From: Adenanthera pavonina
Taxonomy: Eukaryota; Streptophyta; Magnoliopsida; Fabales; Fabaceae
NCBI GenBank assembly: GCA_026686845.1
Contig: JAIVEN010000009.1
Location: forward strand, 42,941,001 to 43,005,000
Direction: 5' to 3'
Length of the DNA stretch: 64,000 bases
Shown here: positions 12,030 to 23,293 of the stretch, in pieces
How positions within the stretch are numbered: position 1 is the first letter of the stretch
How the letters are laid out: each line of letters starts with the position of its first letter
Notes under the pieces: generated by a model
The model's input: only the letters and a program-made list of their open reading frames with translations
The model's database searches: none
What the model was told of the DNA's origin: nothing
Position numbers and translations under genes: made by a program

Positions 12030-12458
12030 ACCGCTGAGGGCTGTGGCCACCCTGTACTGTTGCCTGAATTGTCATTTTCTTCTCTTAAAAACAAAATATC
12101 CCTCCCTTCTCTCTCTCTCCCTCTTCCCCCTTGTAGGCCCTGAAAGCTATGTAGGTCTTTCTATTAACTCTCCTCTCTCTTCTCCTCCTCCTTCTTCTTC
12201 TTCTTCTTCTTCCTCCTCCTTTTCTCACTCTAATTAACCGCTTCTCCATTTTCTAGAGAGAGAAAATAAACCATGAAAACTTAACCCAAATCTCTCTTCA
12301 TCTGTACTAGTACATATATAGTTTTAACCATCAATCTCTTATCCGCCACCCCACCGCCCAAATCGTACAATTACTCTCCTATTTGGGGTATAAAGACCCG
12401 AATTTGAATATCTTCTTATATATTATAACTATACTTTCGTGTAGTTTTATTGTTTTCT
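12030..12458 (+). promoter_or_regulatory. Pyrimidine-rich 5' leader/promoter of the NAC gene
   Basis: The stretch before the NAC start is rich in CT and TTC/TCC runs (about 12100-12230), typical of plant leaders and Y-patch promoters. There is no strong TATA box at a suitable distance. GTATAAAG near 12388 lies only about 70 bp from the start codon. A minimal upstream ORF (ATG-AAA-ACT-TAA, 12273-12284) would lie in the leader if transcription starts near the CT tract. The transcription start cannot be fixed from sequence alone. Confidence 0.4.
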
Positions 12459-14709
12459 ATGGCAATTGTAGCTCCAGGCTCGTCTTCATCACCCACCATG
12501 AGTCTCACTCACAGCCACAGCCACGAGGACACCACCACCGCCACCGCCACTGCGACTACCACGAAGCTTGACGATGGTCATGAGCTCGACGTGGTGATGC
12601 CGGGGTTTCGATTTCACCCTACGGAAGAAGAACTCGTAGAGTTCTACCTTCGCCGTAAGGTGGAGGGCAAGCGTTTCAATGTTGAGCTCATTACTTTCCT
12701 TGATCTTTATCGCTATGACCCTTGGGAGCTTCCTGGTATGTGTGTTTATATAAGATGTATTATTTTTATTATTACTATTATTATTCCCTTCTCTTCAAGG
12801 AATATTCACCGCTTGCTTTTATAAGAACATCGAAGTACTCTTGACCACATTCTTATAAGAACATGTGCTATGTTATAACCAATTTTAAGGATTAAGTTCT
12901 TCCCCTTCTTTCGCTCTAGCTTCATCAACTTCAACCCACATGCACATGAGAAAATTCCATCTTTTCTTCTACCCTTGAGCTTCATAAACATCGACCCACA
13001 TGTAAATTACATGACAGAATTATTATATTTCGGGTTTGCATTTGATCGTGACTCTTGTATCTATGAGCAGCCATGGCGGCAATAGGGGAGAAGGAATGGT
13101 ACTTCTATGTGCCGAGAGATCGGAAGTATCGAAACGGCGATCGTCCGAACCGAGTAACGACGTCTGGGTATTGGAAAGCAACAGGAGCTGATAGAATGAT
13201 CAGAAGTGAGAACTTTAGGTCTATTGGGCTGAAGAAAACCCTAGTTTTCTACTCTGGAAAAGCTCCCAAAGGCATCAGAACCAGTTGGATCATGAACGAG
13301 TATCGCTTGCCTCACCACGACACTGAACGATACCAAAAGGTACTGTACACTCGTATCCACATCTTACTTAATACGCCTCTGTTTTCAAAGTATCATCAAT
13401 ATTTTTCATATATAGAAAGAAGATTAACATAAGAATGTTAAAGGAGTGCTAGCTTTAATTCTTCTTTCTCAACCCTAATTATAAAACAATTTTGTTCAAG
13501 ATTGAGAGAATTTGTTCGGAAACTTATATAGGGATCCAAACCCATAGCAATTAATATATGTACTGTGGGATGGGATAGATCGATTGGAAGGAAGGAAGGA
13601 ATTGGCAGGAAAATTAACAACTGGCACCGTTTGAGCATTTACTCTCTTTGTGGACAACAATAATTATTATAATATCGTATACTTTGTTGCAGAAATCCAT
13701 CACTTCATGCATGAAAACTTTAAATTCTGAGACCAGATATTATTAAACTCCATTGATATAACTCATGGACCATGTAAGATGCCCGACAGTTTCATAACTT
13801 TCTAAGTTTGAATTTCGAATCGTATAATGAAACAATTCAAATTACTGCTTCTGGAATCGTGTAATGTTCTTCTTCAATACAAGGTTGTAATGTTTTGATT
13901 CTTATTTGTTCGGTTTTTTTCAGGCTGAGATATCGCTTTGTCGAGTGTACAAGAGAGCAGGAGTAGAAGACCATCCTTCACTTCCTCGGTGTCTCCCAAC
14001 GAGGCCATCTTCATCCTCGAGAGCTTCTTCACATTCATCAGACAAGAGCTTCATCAGCAAGCACACCAACGACACGTTTCATCATCATCATCATCATCAC
14101 CAACAACATCATCACCAGAGCAACGTAGAATTTTTGGGACAAAGTACGATGATGAATCATTATAATCATGGGACTGAGGAGGAGTTGGGGAAAACCTCAT
14201 CAGACAATAACAGTCAAGGTGTCTCCATAGCTCTTGGTCTTTCCAGACAAAGCAACCATACTAATTACCCTAATTCCTCAACCTCAACACTAATGGCTCC
14301 GCCATTTCCATTAATTGAGGATGAAGAATTACTGGTGCTCACTAATATGCAGCCATTGATAATGAAGCAAGCTCAAGCTTCTTCCTCCTTCTTCCTGACT
14401 CCTGGTAGTTCTTCTTCTTCATCGTCTAACGTGGACGATCTCAATAGGCTCTTGAGTTATAATCAGCTGCAACAATACTACAATAGCAACAATGCTCCAA
14501 GCCATCATCATCATCAACAGTTGTCTAATTTGCTGGTGCAACCTCAACCAACGGCTCTGATCAGTCCTTCGTCATCCGTACCAACTTCGCTTCCACTAAC
14601 AACACCAACAGCAACCACCACCACGACCTTCTCTGATAGACTGTGGGAGTGGAGTCTCATCCCTGATCAGCCAAGTAACAGAGAGTATAGCAACATGTCC
14701 TTCAAGTAA
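12459..14709 (+). CDS. NAC035: NAC-domain transcription factor, NAC035/LOV1-like (3 exons)
   Basis: Exons are 12459-12735, 13071-13339 and 13924-14709, with GT/AG introns, giving a 443-residue protein. The NAC DNA-binding and dimerisation domain spans about residues 47-193: MPGFRFHPTEEELV, then YDPWELPAMAAIGEKEWYFY, NRVTTSGYWKATGADR, GLKKTLVFYSGKAPKG and SLCRVYKR. The two intron positions (after the ...WELP region and before AEISLCRVYKR) are those usual in NAC genes. The C-terminal half is a low-complexity activation-type region with a His/Gln tract at about 235-246, Ser runs, and a conserved end with LWEWSLIPD and NMSFK. Together these match the NAC035/LOV1 group, known in Arabidopsis for delaying flowering and for cold response; that role is inferred for this plant. 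The N-terminus carries His and Thr/Ala repeats of unknown role. I chose the ATG at 12459 because no upstream in-frame ATG exists. No transmembrane segment is present, so the protein is expected in the nucleus. Confidence 0.93.
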
Positions 14710-16651
14710 TTATATTCGTATTATTATCCGCATTTGTGATATTTAATTATAATAATGACGATAACTGCACATACATTTATATATTTGGAGATTAGAGACT
14801 GTACTTATCTATGCGTTAAATAATTTCAAGTTTTAACATTATGTGTAGCATAAATACTAGGGTTTTATAAATTAGGTGTTGATTTCACTTACAATTGGTG
14901 CGTATGCATGACCTTTGCTTAATTAGTACTTAATTGTGTTAAACTTAAATTTGGTGTGCTTGAACTACTCACGTATACACGCATATAATTAAATTACAGT
15001 GCAGTTTGCAACATTTATTTTAGAATTTATCTCTCTGTGATTTGATTCAAAGTAGACTTTTCTTTCAGTGATTTAAAATATTATATCCAACTTGCATATG
15101 GATTATACGGTAATAGTTTCAATTATTTTAAACAAAAAAAATCATATAAACGTTAAAAATAACAGATGATTCTATTGTTAATTGGCCACAAAAAATAAAT
15201 TATTTTATTGTTAGAATATATGCTTTAAAGTTTAGAAACTACAAGATTAAATCTAACACTTTAAAACTACCGAAAGGTAGAAATTATTAGTTTTGTACTG
15301 CTTCATACGAATTACGAACTAAAAAGGTAGTTTGCTCCCCCTTTGTTTAAAGATTTTAAAACAAAATGGGGCCTATTTTCTTCGTTAAAGAAGATATTCT
15401 GATCTCATTAGTCTCAAATAATTTAGCTAATTAATATAATATAATGAGATTCTGAAGATAGATGTGATAATTATTAGGGTTCTAGGTAGATCATTATCAC
15501 GCGCCGTTTATTATTGAACTAAATTGGCACCTATATTCACTATGCACACACAAGCAAAGAAATCTAATGTTCTACTTTCTAGAGTGCTAGAGATTGAAGG
15601 GGCTGGACCCCCCCCCCCCCACACACACACACATATAATCGATTTCTCTACATACATAAAGGAAGCATCCGGAGAATTATGCTACTGAATTTGCCTATTT
15701 GGTTGGTAAGGGATCGGATTTACCAAACCCTCCTAATCAAAACAAAACAACTTAGTGATGTTTCAAGGGGTTTTAGATTGTAATTAAAGGTCAAGAAGAG
15801 ATTAGAATTTGTCAACTTTAGAGGATCATCAACTTTCAGCTAGCTAGTCACACCCACAAAAGTTGATCGATCATGAGCCATTTCTTGAAACTACTAATTT
15901 GACCATAGTGATAACAAGAAATTAATTAGCATGAATGATATATGGATGTAAAAATGTAAGATATAAAAAATATTTTAAAAGTTTTATAACATTGATGTCC
16001 ATCTCAATATATACAGAAGTACTCTCAAATATTCAAACTGTACAAGTTGTCAAAAAACATGTTAAACTTTTATAAATCGCGCGCGTGTGTGTGTTACTTA
16101 TTAATTTGTAAAATTAATTTTTATGATGTTTAAAAATTAATGTACAAAGAGCTAAGCAAAAAACAAAAACTAAATGTAACTATACAAAATAAAAGAATTT
16201 GACAAATATTACTCTCCATATTTTTCCTCTATAACTATATACCTTCTCTTATTACCTTCATCTTTCTTTTTAACTTTTTTTATCTTTATGATTGCTTACA
16301 ACTAGGAAAGAATATTGTCAATAATTAAACCAGTTCTAAAATATGATAAATATATATAAGTAATAACGATATGTTGAGGTTAAAATTAAAAGATTAACAA
16401 CAAAGAGTGGGGAAGAAACCAGACTTAAATATTCCTAAAACTGAAGTATTTTTGTCGTGGCAAATGAGTAAGAAGTTTAAAAATAAGGCCTCGTGTGTAA
16501 TACCTCACATCATCAAAAAGCTACACAAAGACATAAACCCAAATCTCAATTTTTTAAAAAAGTGAAATAGGAATTCAATTTTCCATTTTTTTATATTTAA
16601 GTTTCAAATTAACATTTTGTATTTAAAATCCATTTAGATTGTAGTGAATAA
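14710..16651. other. 3' flank of the NAC gene and AT-rich spacer
   Basis: The first few hundred bases should hold the NAC 3' UTR, but no single polyadenylation signal stands out. A poly-C/CA microsatellite occurs at about 15609-15633, and a short GC/GT run occurs near 16079. No coding region or transposon ends were identified. Confidence 0.5.
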
Positions 16652-17029
16652 AGGCCTATTGGCAGATGTTTTGAAAACAGTTTTTCTGTTTTCGAAAATA
16701 GAAAAATAAAAAAAAATTATTTGGTAAACCTATTTTTTATAAATTATTTTGGAAAATAGAAAAAATAAAAGAACAAAAAACTCAGAACATTTTTAAGGTG
16801 TTTTGTAATTTTTATTCTGTAAAATACAAGAAAAGATGAAAAACACACACCTTATTAATGATAAATTTATAAATTTTAAATAACTAATCTATCATTTACT
16901 AGTTATGATTTTGAAAACAATTATTCAAATAAGTTTTTTTATTTTCTTATTTTTAAAAATTATTTTCAAAAATAATTTTATAAAACTATTTTAAAAATAA
17001 TAAAACAAAAAACACTACCAAATATATCA
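16652..17029. mobile_element. Small MITE with inverted ends and TAA flanks
   Basis: The left end AGGCCTATTGGCAGATGTTT and the reverse-complemented right end TGATATATTTGGTAGTGTTT are imperfect inverted repeats. TAA occurs immediately outside both (16649-16651 and 17030-17032). The interior is A/T-rich and roughly self-complementary (runs of TTTTGAAAA, ATTTTTAAAA). The 3-bp TAA duplication suggests a Harbinger/Tourist type, but the ends are diverged. Confidence 0.45.
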
Positions 17030-17396
17030 TAAAATTTCTTTTCCTCTCTCTTCTTGATCATGTGCAAAACATTCCTACAGGATGCCTTGTATTTATATAA
17101 AGCTCGAAATGAATCAAATTATTCACAGCTTGTAGTACAATTTTATGTACATTTTACATTTTTATATTAAACATTGATGATAAGAGAGTACAGATAGATA
17201 TAATTGGAAAGTACATGGAAAAGCATGCATTAGCATTGGGATATGGTCTAGATGAAGTAGCCAAGTACAGCCTATAGAGCATATATATATATATATATAG
17301 TATAGATTTGTGACCGGGTGGTGTAAATTATAGAGATAGGTCCATGTCCTAAAATTAGGGTTTTGAATCAGAAAGAATGAGGCTTGCAATCTCTTA

Positions 17397-18308
17397 TGCA
17401 CCGTTTGGTTGGACGGAACTGAGGCCACAAAAATGAAAATAGGCACGGGAATTACTTTTTTGCATGTATGGTATCACTCAACCCTCTTCCATGTGGAAGC
17501 CACTTCCATTTAAAAAATAATGGAAGTGACTTCCTTGCATCTAACCATAACTTCCATGGAATTCTGAGGCTTTGACCATTTTCCCTCCACTATCCACTAC
17601 AACATTGAAGTGTTTGGTTTGGTGGTCGGTGGTCTAGCGGCGACATAGTTCAAGTAGTTGACGGCAATGGCTTCTCCCTTTGGTGACGACATTTCAAGAT
17701 TTTAAGCTTTGAAATCTAAGGAAGAAGAAAGAAGCATTCTCATCATAGTCACTACAATACTCCATTATCGATGGTTCTAGGTGGATTGTTGATGGTCCAA
17801 AGGTCCAACAACGGCATGGTCATAGTGTTCAATGGTGACGATTCCTTCCTTCAATGACCATGACAGTGGCTCAATCTACTGCAATACCGTGACAAATCTA
17901 GAGCTTGATAGATCTGCAAATCTATGATGCGGATGGGAAAAACCAGATTTCTTCCTCAAATTTGTTCCTTTTCTTTTTCAAATTTTCAGTGCTATGCTTC
18001 TTGCAATGAGTTGATTTCTGATTTCTATAATTTCATGGATGATGGTTGGTGGTGGTGGATGGTTGTTGGTAGTGGCTATTTTTGGTAGTGGATAGTTATA
18101 GGTCAACTGCGTTTTTCCATTTTTATGGCAAGGACATTTTGGTCCTTTTCTAATATAAATTTACATATTAATTAAAAAAATAGCACACTTTCTTTGACAT
18201 ACCAAATATACTTTTAAATCTTATTTTCACTTTTATTTCCTCTTCCCCTTCCACTTTCATTTTCACTTCATTTTCCTTCAAAAACATTTCTACAAATCAA
18301 ATGGGGCA
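17397..18308. mobile_element. Harbinger/Tourist-like non-autonomous element (912 bp)
   Basis: The left end TGCACCGTTTGGTTGGAC pairs with the reverse-complemented right end TGCCCCATTTGATTTGTA. TTA is duplicated on both sides (17394-17396 and 18309-18311), as expected for PIF/Harbinger elements. The interior has no transposase. It contains GC-richer, gene-like sequence (about 17600-18090), including GGTGGT-rich tracts, which may be captured host DNA but shows no clean ORF. Confidence 0.6.
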
Positions 18309-18959
18309 TTAGAGTTTCACCATCACAAGTAAAAAGAAGGGAAGCAAAATCTCAGCATCATTTTGTGTGTGTGTGAGGGAGAGAGAGAGGTAATCAAAAT
18401 TTATCAATTGTTTAAAGGTTTTTAATACTATATATGTGATAAATAATAATTTCTGCATCAGAGTTAATTATTTGAAGAACGTGCAAACTTTTAAATAGGT
18501 CATGATAGAAAAGAGAAGGATCTAAGCTATAAGAGAGGTGCAGATAAATAATTTCTGCTACAAAAATATTAATGGTAATGCAAGAAAATGAATATTCAAA
18601 TGATAGTTATACCAAAAAGTTATTTATATGAGAGCCACTTATATACACGTAACACAATGTGGTCATTCTAATAGGTAAGATGGTCCAAATTAAAATTATA
18701 TATATATATATAAGATGGTCCAAATTAAAATTATATATATATATATATATAAAGAGCAAAGAACAACAACGGCTTTCTTCTAGTGTTTGGGTGTGGTTAT
18801 GAATTATTATATATATATATATGGATATCAAAGTCAAATATTCAATTAAAATCGGTGTTTATTAAGGCAAACTTAGATCAAAACTAAAAGATTCTGTTTT
18901 TATTACAAATTAAAATCTATAATATCATTTTTTCTCTTTATATAGAAAAAGATATGCAT
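18309..18959. other. Microsatellite-rich spacer
   Basis: TA microsatellites occur at about 18698-18712, 18732-18751 and 18808-18821, with a GTGTGT/GAGAGA tract near 18365-18390. A 25-bp unit containing AAGATGGTCCAAATTAAAA is repeated at 18677 and 18713, joined by TA runs. No gene is supported. Confidence 0.6.
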
Positions 18960-20235
18960 GTGGGGGGTATTCAGAATTGTGCAAATTATCGGGAGATAAA
19001 ACTCATAAGTCACATCATGAAACTTTGAAAAAGAATGAGGAGCATATATAGACTCAGAAAAGAGCCTCGTATTTCGGAAAATCAATTTGGATTTATGCTA
19101 GGACAGTCTATAATAGAGGTTATTTTTTTATTAAGGGTTTGATTGAAAGATACCAGAGTAAAGAGAGAGACATGCATATAATTTTCATTGATTTAGAAAA
19201 AACCTATGATAAAATACCAAGAGATATGTTGTGGAAAGTAATTGAGAAGAAATGTGTTCGTGTGACTTATATTCAAGCTATAAAGGATATATATGAGGGG
19301 CCAACAACAAATGTGAAAACCCTTAAAGGTGTGACAAAAGACTTTCCTGTAAGGATAGACTTACATTAAGGATCTTCTTTGAATACATACCTATTTGATT
19401 TTGTTTTAGATATTCTAACAAAACATATACAGGAAAAAATTTCAAAATGTATGTTTTTTGCTGATGATATAGTTTTAATTGAAGATTCAAAAGAAAAGGT
19501 TAACTCTCAACTTGAGTTATGGAGACATACTTTGAAATCGAAAGATTTCCGCTTGAATAGAAGTAAAATGGAATATATGTATTGCAAATTTAATAAGAGG
19601 TCAATTAGAAATAATTTAAAGGTAAAAATTGAAGAGCAAACCATTCCAGAAGTGTCAAAATTTAGATATTTGGGGTAGATTTTACAGAGTGATGATGAAA
19701 TTGATGGGGATGTTATGCATAGGATACAAATTGGGTGGTTAAAGTAGAGAAAAACATCAAGAGTTATTTGTGACCGCAAAGTACCTACTAAGCTTAAAAA
19801 AAATTTTTATCGAACAGTTATAAAGCCAGCAATACTATATGGTAGTGAATATTAAGCTTTGAAATGACACCAAGAGCATAAGTTGGGAGTAGGAAAAATA
19901 AGAATGTTGAGATGGATGTATGGTCATATAAATTGGATAAGATATGAATGACTATATATGAAGAAAAGTTGGAGTAGCACCTATCAAGGAGAAAATGGTG
20001 AAAAATTGTTTAAGGTGGTTTGGGCATGTACAAGAGGGCAAAAAGTGCCAGTAAGGAAAGTTGATCAAATGATTTAGAGCTCTATCAAAAGGTATAGAGG
20101 AAGATAAAAAATGACACTAAGGGAAGTTATAAGGAATGACCTTTTAAGAAATGATTTATCTGAGAAGATGGTATTTAATAGAACCTATTGACTTCGTATG
20201 ATCCATATAACCGACCTTATATAGTGAGATAATGC
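18960..20235 (+). pseudogene. RTE-type LINE reverse transcriptase relic
   Basis: Plus-strand frames read CANYREIKLISHIMKL, ENQFGFMLGQS, then IERYQSKERDMHIIFIDLEK (RT motif A, with the catalytic aspartate), then CMFFADDIVLI (motif C, FADD box), RSKMEYMYCKF, KFRYLG and FYRTVIKPAILYGSEY. This is the plant RTE-clade order. Frameshifts (about 19135 and 19370) and in-frame stops (for example after FRYLG) break it into pieces, so it cannot make an active enzyme. The 5' endonuclease part is missing. The 3' end at about 20235-20260 carries a GTTTTTGTGGTTG tail. It is the second copy of the family whose minus-strand relative spans 2800-7880. Confidence 0.85.
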
Positions 20236-20365
20236 TAATGTTTTTGTGGTTGTATATAGAAAAAGATAGACACCTTATACTTATATGCAAATAATCTATT
20301 TTGTAGAAAAGACTATTTTGGTTTATTTAGGCACTTATATTGGTCATACACTATATAGCGTAAAT

Positions 20366-21016
20366 TGGGGTTGTTCAATGGGCCCAGAGGCCCGGTTGGT
20401 CCAATCATTTCAGGCCGGGCAAGGTCGGGTCAAAAAGAAAAAATCTTAGAGGATTGGGTCAAAAAGAGGACCGGGCCGGTCCTTGGGCAAGTCACAAGCC
20501 TATGCTGGCCTGGCCCAATATAGATTTTTTTTTCATTTTTCTTATTTTTCTTTATTTGTTAAAAATATTGAATAATTTTATATAATTGTTTTTTCTTCAT
20601 ATGCCTCATGTAATAAATTAATTTTATAATTATAATATATACATTTTATTATTTCAATTTTTAATTTTATTTCAAATTTTAAATTTATTTCTTAACTTAA
20701 TATTATATAAAATAAATAATGTATAATTGTTTAGAATTTATAATTTTGATAAATGTTACTTTTTAACCCAATATTATTTCCTATATGAATATATTTTCAA
20801 TAAAACTAGTTATATTTTTATTAAAAATTAAATAAGTTATTTATATTTATACCAAGCCAAACCCGACCCGGCATTGACCTGGTTTCAGCCCAGTGATTGA
20901 CCGAGCCATATCAAGTTAGGCCAGGCCGCAGGCCAATTTTCTTGACCTAGGGGTGTTCCAGGCCAGACACTAGGTCCAGGTGATGCTTGACCCGTCCCGG
21001 TCTGTGGATACCCCTA
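20366..21016. mobile_element. hAT-like non-autonomous element (651 bp)
   Basis: The ends are TGGGGTTGTTCAATGGGCCC and, reverse-complemented, TAGGGGTATCCACAGACCGG, with GC-rich GGGCCGG/CCGGGCC subterminal blocks and an AT-rich centre. An 8-bp target duplication with one mismatch flanks it, GCGTAAAT (20358-20365) and GTGTAAAT (21017-21024). The AGGGGTG ends, GGCCGGGCC blocks and 8-bp duplication are those of a common plant hAT MITE type. There is no ORF. Confidence 0.75.
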
Positions 21017-21024
21017 GTGTAAAT

Positions 21025-22736
21025 AAACATAATGTCTTAGAATTGGTTCAAGCCTGTATGTGTGTCTGTGCATGGGTTCTCTTATGGTATTGTTCCGTTT
21101 CTATGTTTGATTTTTTGTTACTGTATAATTAGTTTTATTTTTTTTTCTATACGTATAATTGGTGTATTTATTTGATGGATTATTGGAAGTATTTTCTAGC
21201 TAAAAATAAAAATGATGTCTTTAACCATAATAATAATTAATAAGAAAGTTTAAAATAATTAAGAATCTCAAGTGTGTACATGCCTTTTCGATCTGGCCAA
21301 AGAAAAAACAAAGAAAGGAAGTATCTATGCCTCTTGGAAATGTGAGAACCCTTCATAAAAGAACACTCTTGTTGAAATAAATTATCATCATCAAATATAC
21401 ATGCATTATACTCTCTAGTTGTATGGAAAAAAATTATGTTGCAAGAATTACTTTATTTGAACCCGGTAATATTTGAATATGAATTAGTTAATAATGCCAA
21501 AAATTATATAGTTGTATCAAAAAATATCCATGCATTACAAAATACATAATTTTTTCCTTAGCTACATGCATGGTACGGTTTTGATTGTAGATTAAAAATA
21601 GCAAAAATAAAAAAATCGAAAAATCCAAAGATTAAAGGATAATTTGGTATACATAATGGATATAAAACATAAAATAATAATTTTCTAAGCAAAATCGCTA
21701 CTTAGGTCTCTGAAAATAATAGTAATATTTAAGAAGTCAACCAATGAACGTTGATCTAATCTAGTTGATAACGAGACAACTTATATCTCACAAGAATATG
21801 GATTTAAATCTTTTATAGATATGAAAATTTTATTGGTAAATAATCTATAACTACCTTTGTAAACACTTGGTAAACCTTGAAATCTAATTCACCTAAATTT
21901 TTGTTGAAAAAATATTTAAGAAAAAGGATACACTTCAATAATGATGATATAATAAATATATTATATATTTTAATTTTTTATATAATATCTCATTCCCTTC
22001 TACACCAATGATTCTCTTAAAATTTAGTGTATGTTTAAATTACCTTTTTGTAAAAAATATTTTAAAATAATTATAATTTATAAAAATAAGATTCGGATAA
22101 AAATAAAAAAAATTACTATAAACTTATTTGAATAAAATAAAAAAAATAATAATTAAAAACCATGGTTTTATGCACTTAATAAGTTGCACAAAAGACAAGT
22201 CAGTGAGAGTTAATTTGCAGAGAAAAATTTTCAGACTTACGATGAGGACCATTTTTGGCATAAGAATAAACGACACAAAAGTTTGCTTCTCACTGTAAAA
22301 TTCCTGCTCTTCAAAAGTGGGAATCTTATAATTTGTAATTTCTTTTTCACATTCACAAGTGGAAATTTTAAAACGAAATATAGTATTACAACTCCGTCTT
22401 CTTTAATCAATTATTTCTCATTATTTTTAATATAATTATGAATTGCAATACTATTTATAACTTATAAATAGTATGACTTATTAAATATTTTATTATACAT
22501 TCCTTTTTACAGAGATTTTATTACATATTATTGATATTGATGATTGTTGATGTATATTTTTTTGGCCTGAATTGTTGATATATTGAAACAAAAAAAATAT
22601 AAGTGAAAGAATTTGCTCTTCTCTCGATAAATCAAACTCTAAAATGATAAAACTACACATGACCTTTTATTTTACTAATCACCTTTTTTCCAATCCATTC
22701 ATTCATAAATATTCCAAACCTAAATTACTTTCTTTA
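21025..22736. other. AT-rich spacer, no gene seen
   Basis: Low-complexity A+T-rich DNA. A weakly tRNA-like pair (near 21755 and 21812, with GGATTTAAATC as a decayed B box) could be a SINE remnant, but the match is poor. No coding or transposon boundaries are supported. Confidence 0.45.
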
Positions 22737-23293
22737 TTAGCTAAAAGGTAACTTTTAGTTCCTTAATTTTATACTTAAATTTATTTTAATCCCTTAATTT
22801 AATTTTATTTTTTTTAATTCTTTAACTTTCAAAAATACAATCAAAATTTTTCCTATTACTAATACAATTAACTATATTAACAGAAAATGTTGACAAAACA
22901 TTTTCAAATACTTACATATTTATCTAAATCATTTTTATGACAAAAAGATTCCTAAAATTAAGGTTTTATTTATAAATCAGTTATTTGTAATTATTTATTT
23001 TTAATTTTTCAATTTAATTTAAAAATATTCTAAACCTAAGATTAATAAATATAATGATATTATTGACTTGACAATAAAAATTGACATGCATAGACATTAA
23101 ATAATACTTTGTCAATATGTGATAATATTTTGTTAGCATTAATTGGTGTTAATATAGTTAATGATGTTAGTAATAGGGAAATTTTTGATGATATTTTGAA
23201 AACTAAATAATTAAAAATAAACAAAATAAAATTAAGAGACTAAAATAAAATTTAGTGTAAATTATAGGACTAAAAGTGTGCTTTTATCTTTTC
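22737..23293. mobile_element. Foldback MITE with long terminal inverted repeats
   Basis: The left arm (about 22737-22900: ACTTTTAGTTCCTTAATTTT, later TTTTTCCTATTACTAATAC) is the inverted complement of the right arm (about 23130-23293: GTTAGTAATAGGGAAATTTT ... AGGACTAAAAGTGTGCTTTT). The arms are about 160 bp and leave a core of about 230 bp. There is no ORF. The structure fits MULE-type foldback MITEs of the ACTTTTAGTCC sort common in dicots. A target duplication was not resolved, although CTATTAG/TTATTAG flank it loosely. Confidence 0.65.

Noticed and set aside
12383..12571. Alternative frame ORF overlapping NAC exon 1
   Set aside because: A shadow of the NAC coding exon in another frame; its protein is a repeat artefact.
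13938..14165. ORF in NAC exon 3, second frame
   Set aside because: A shadow frame over the Ser/His-rich part of the NAC gene.
19507..19779. Minus-strand ORF over the LINE relic
   Set aside because: The antisense of the reverse transcriptase region; the plus strand carries the recognisable motifs.
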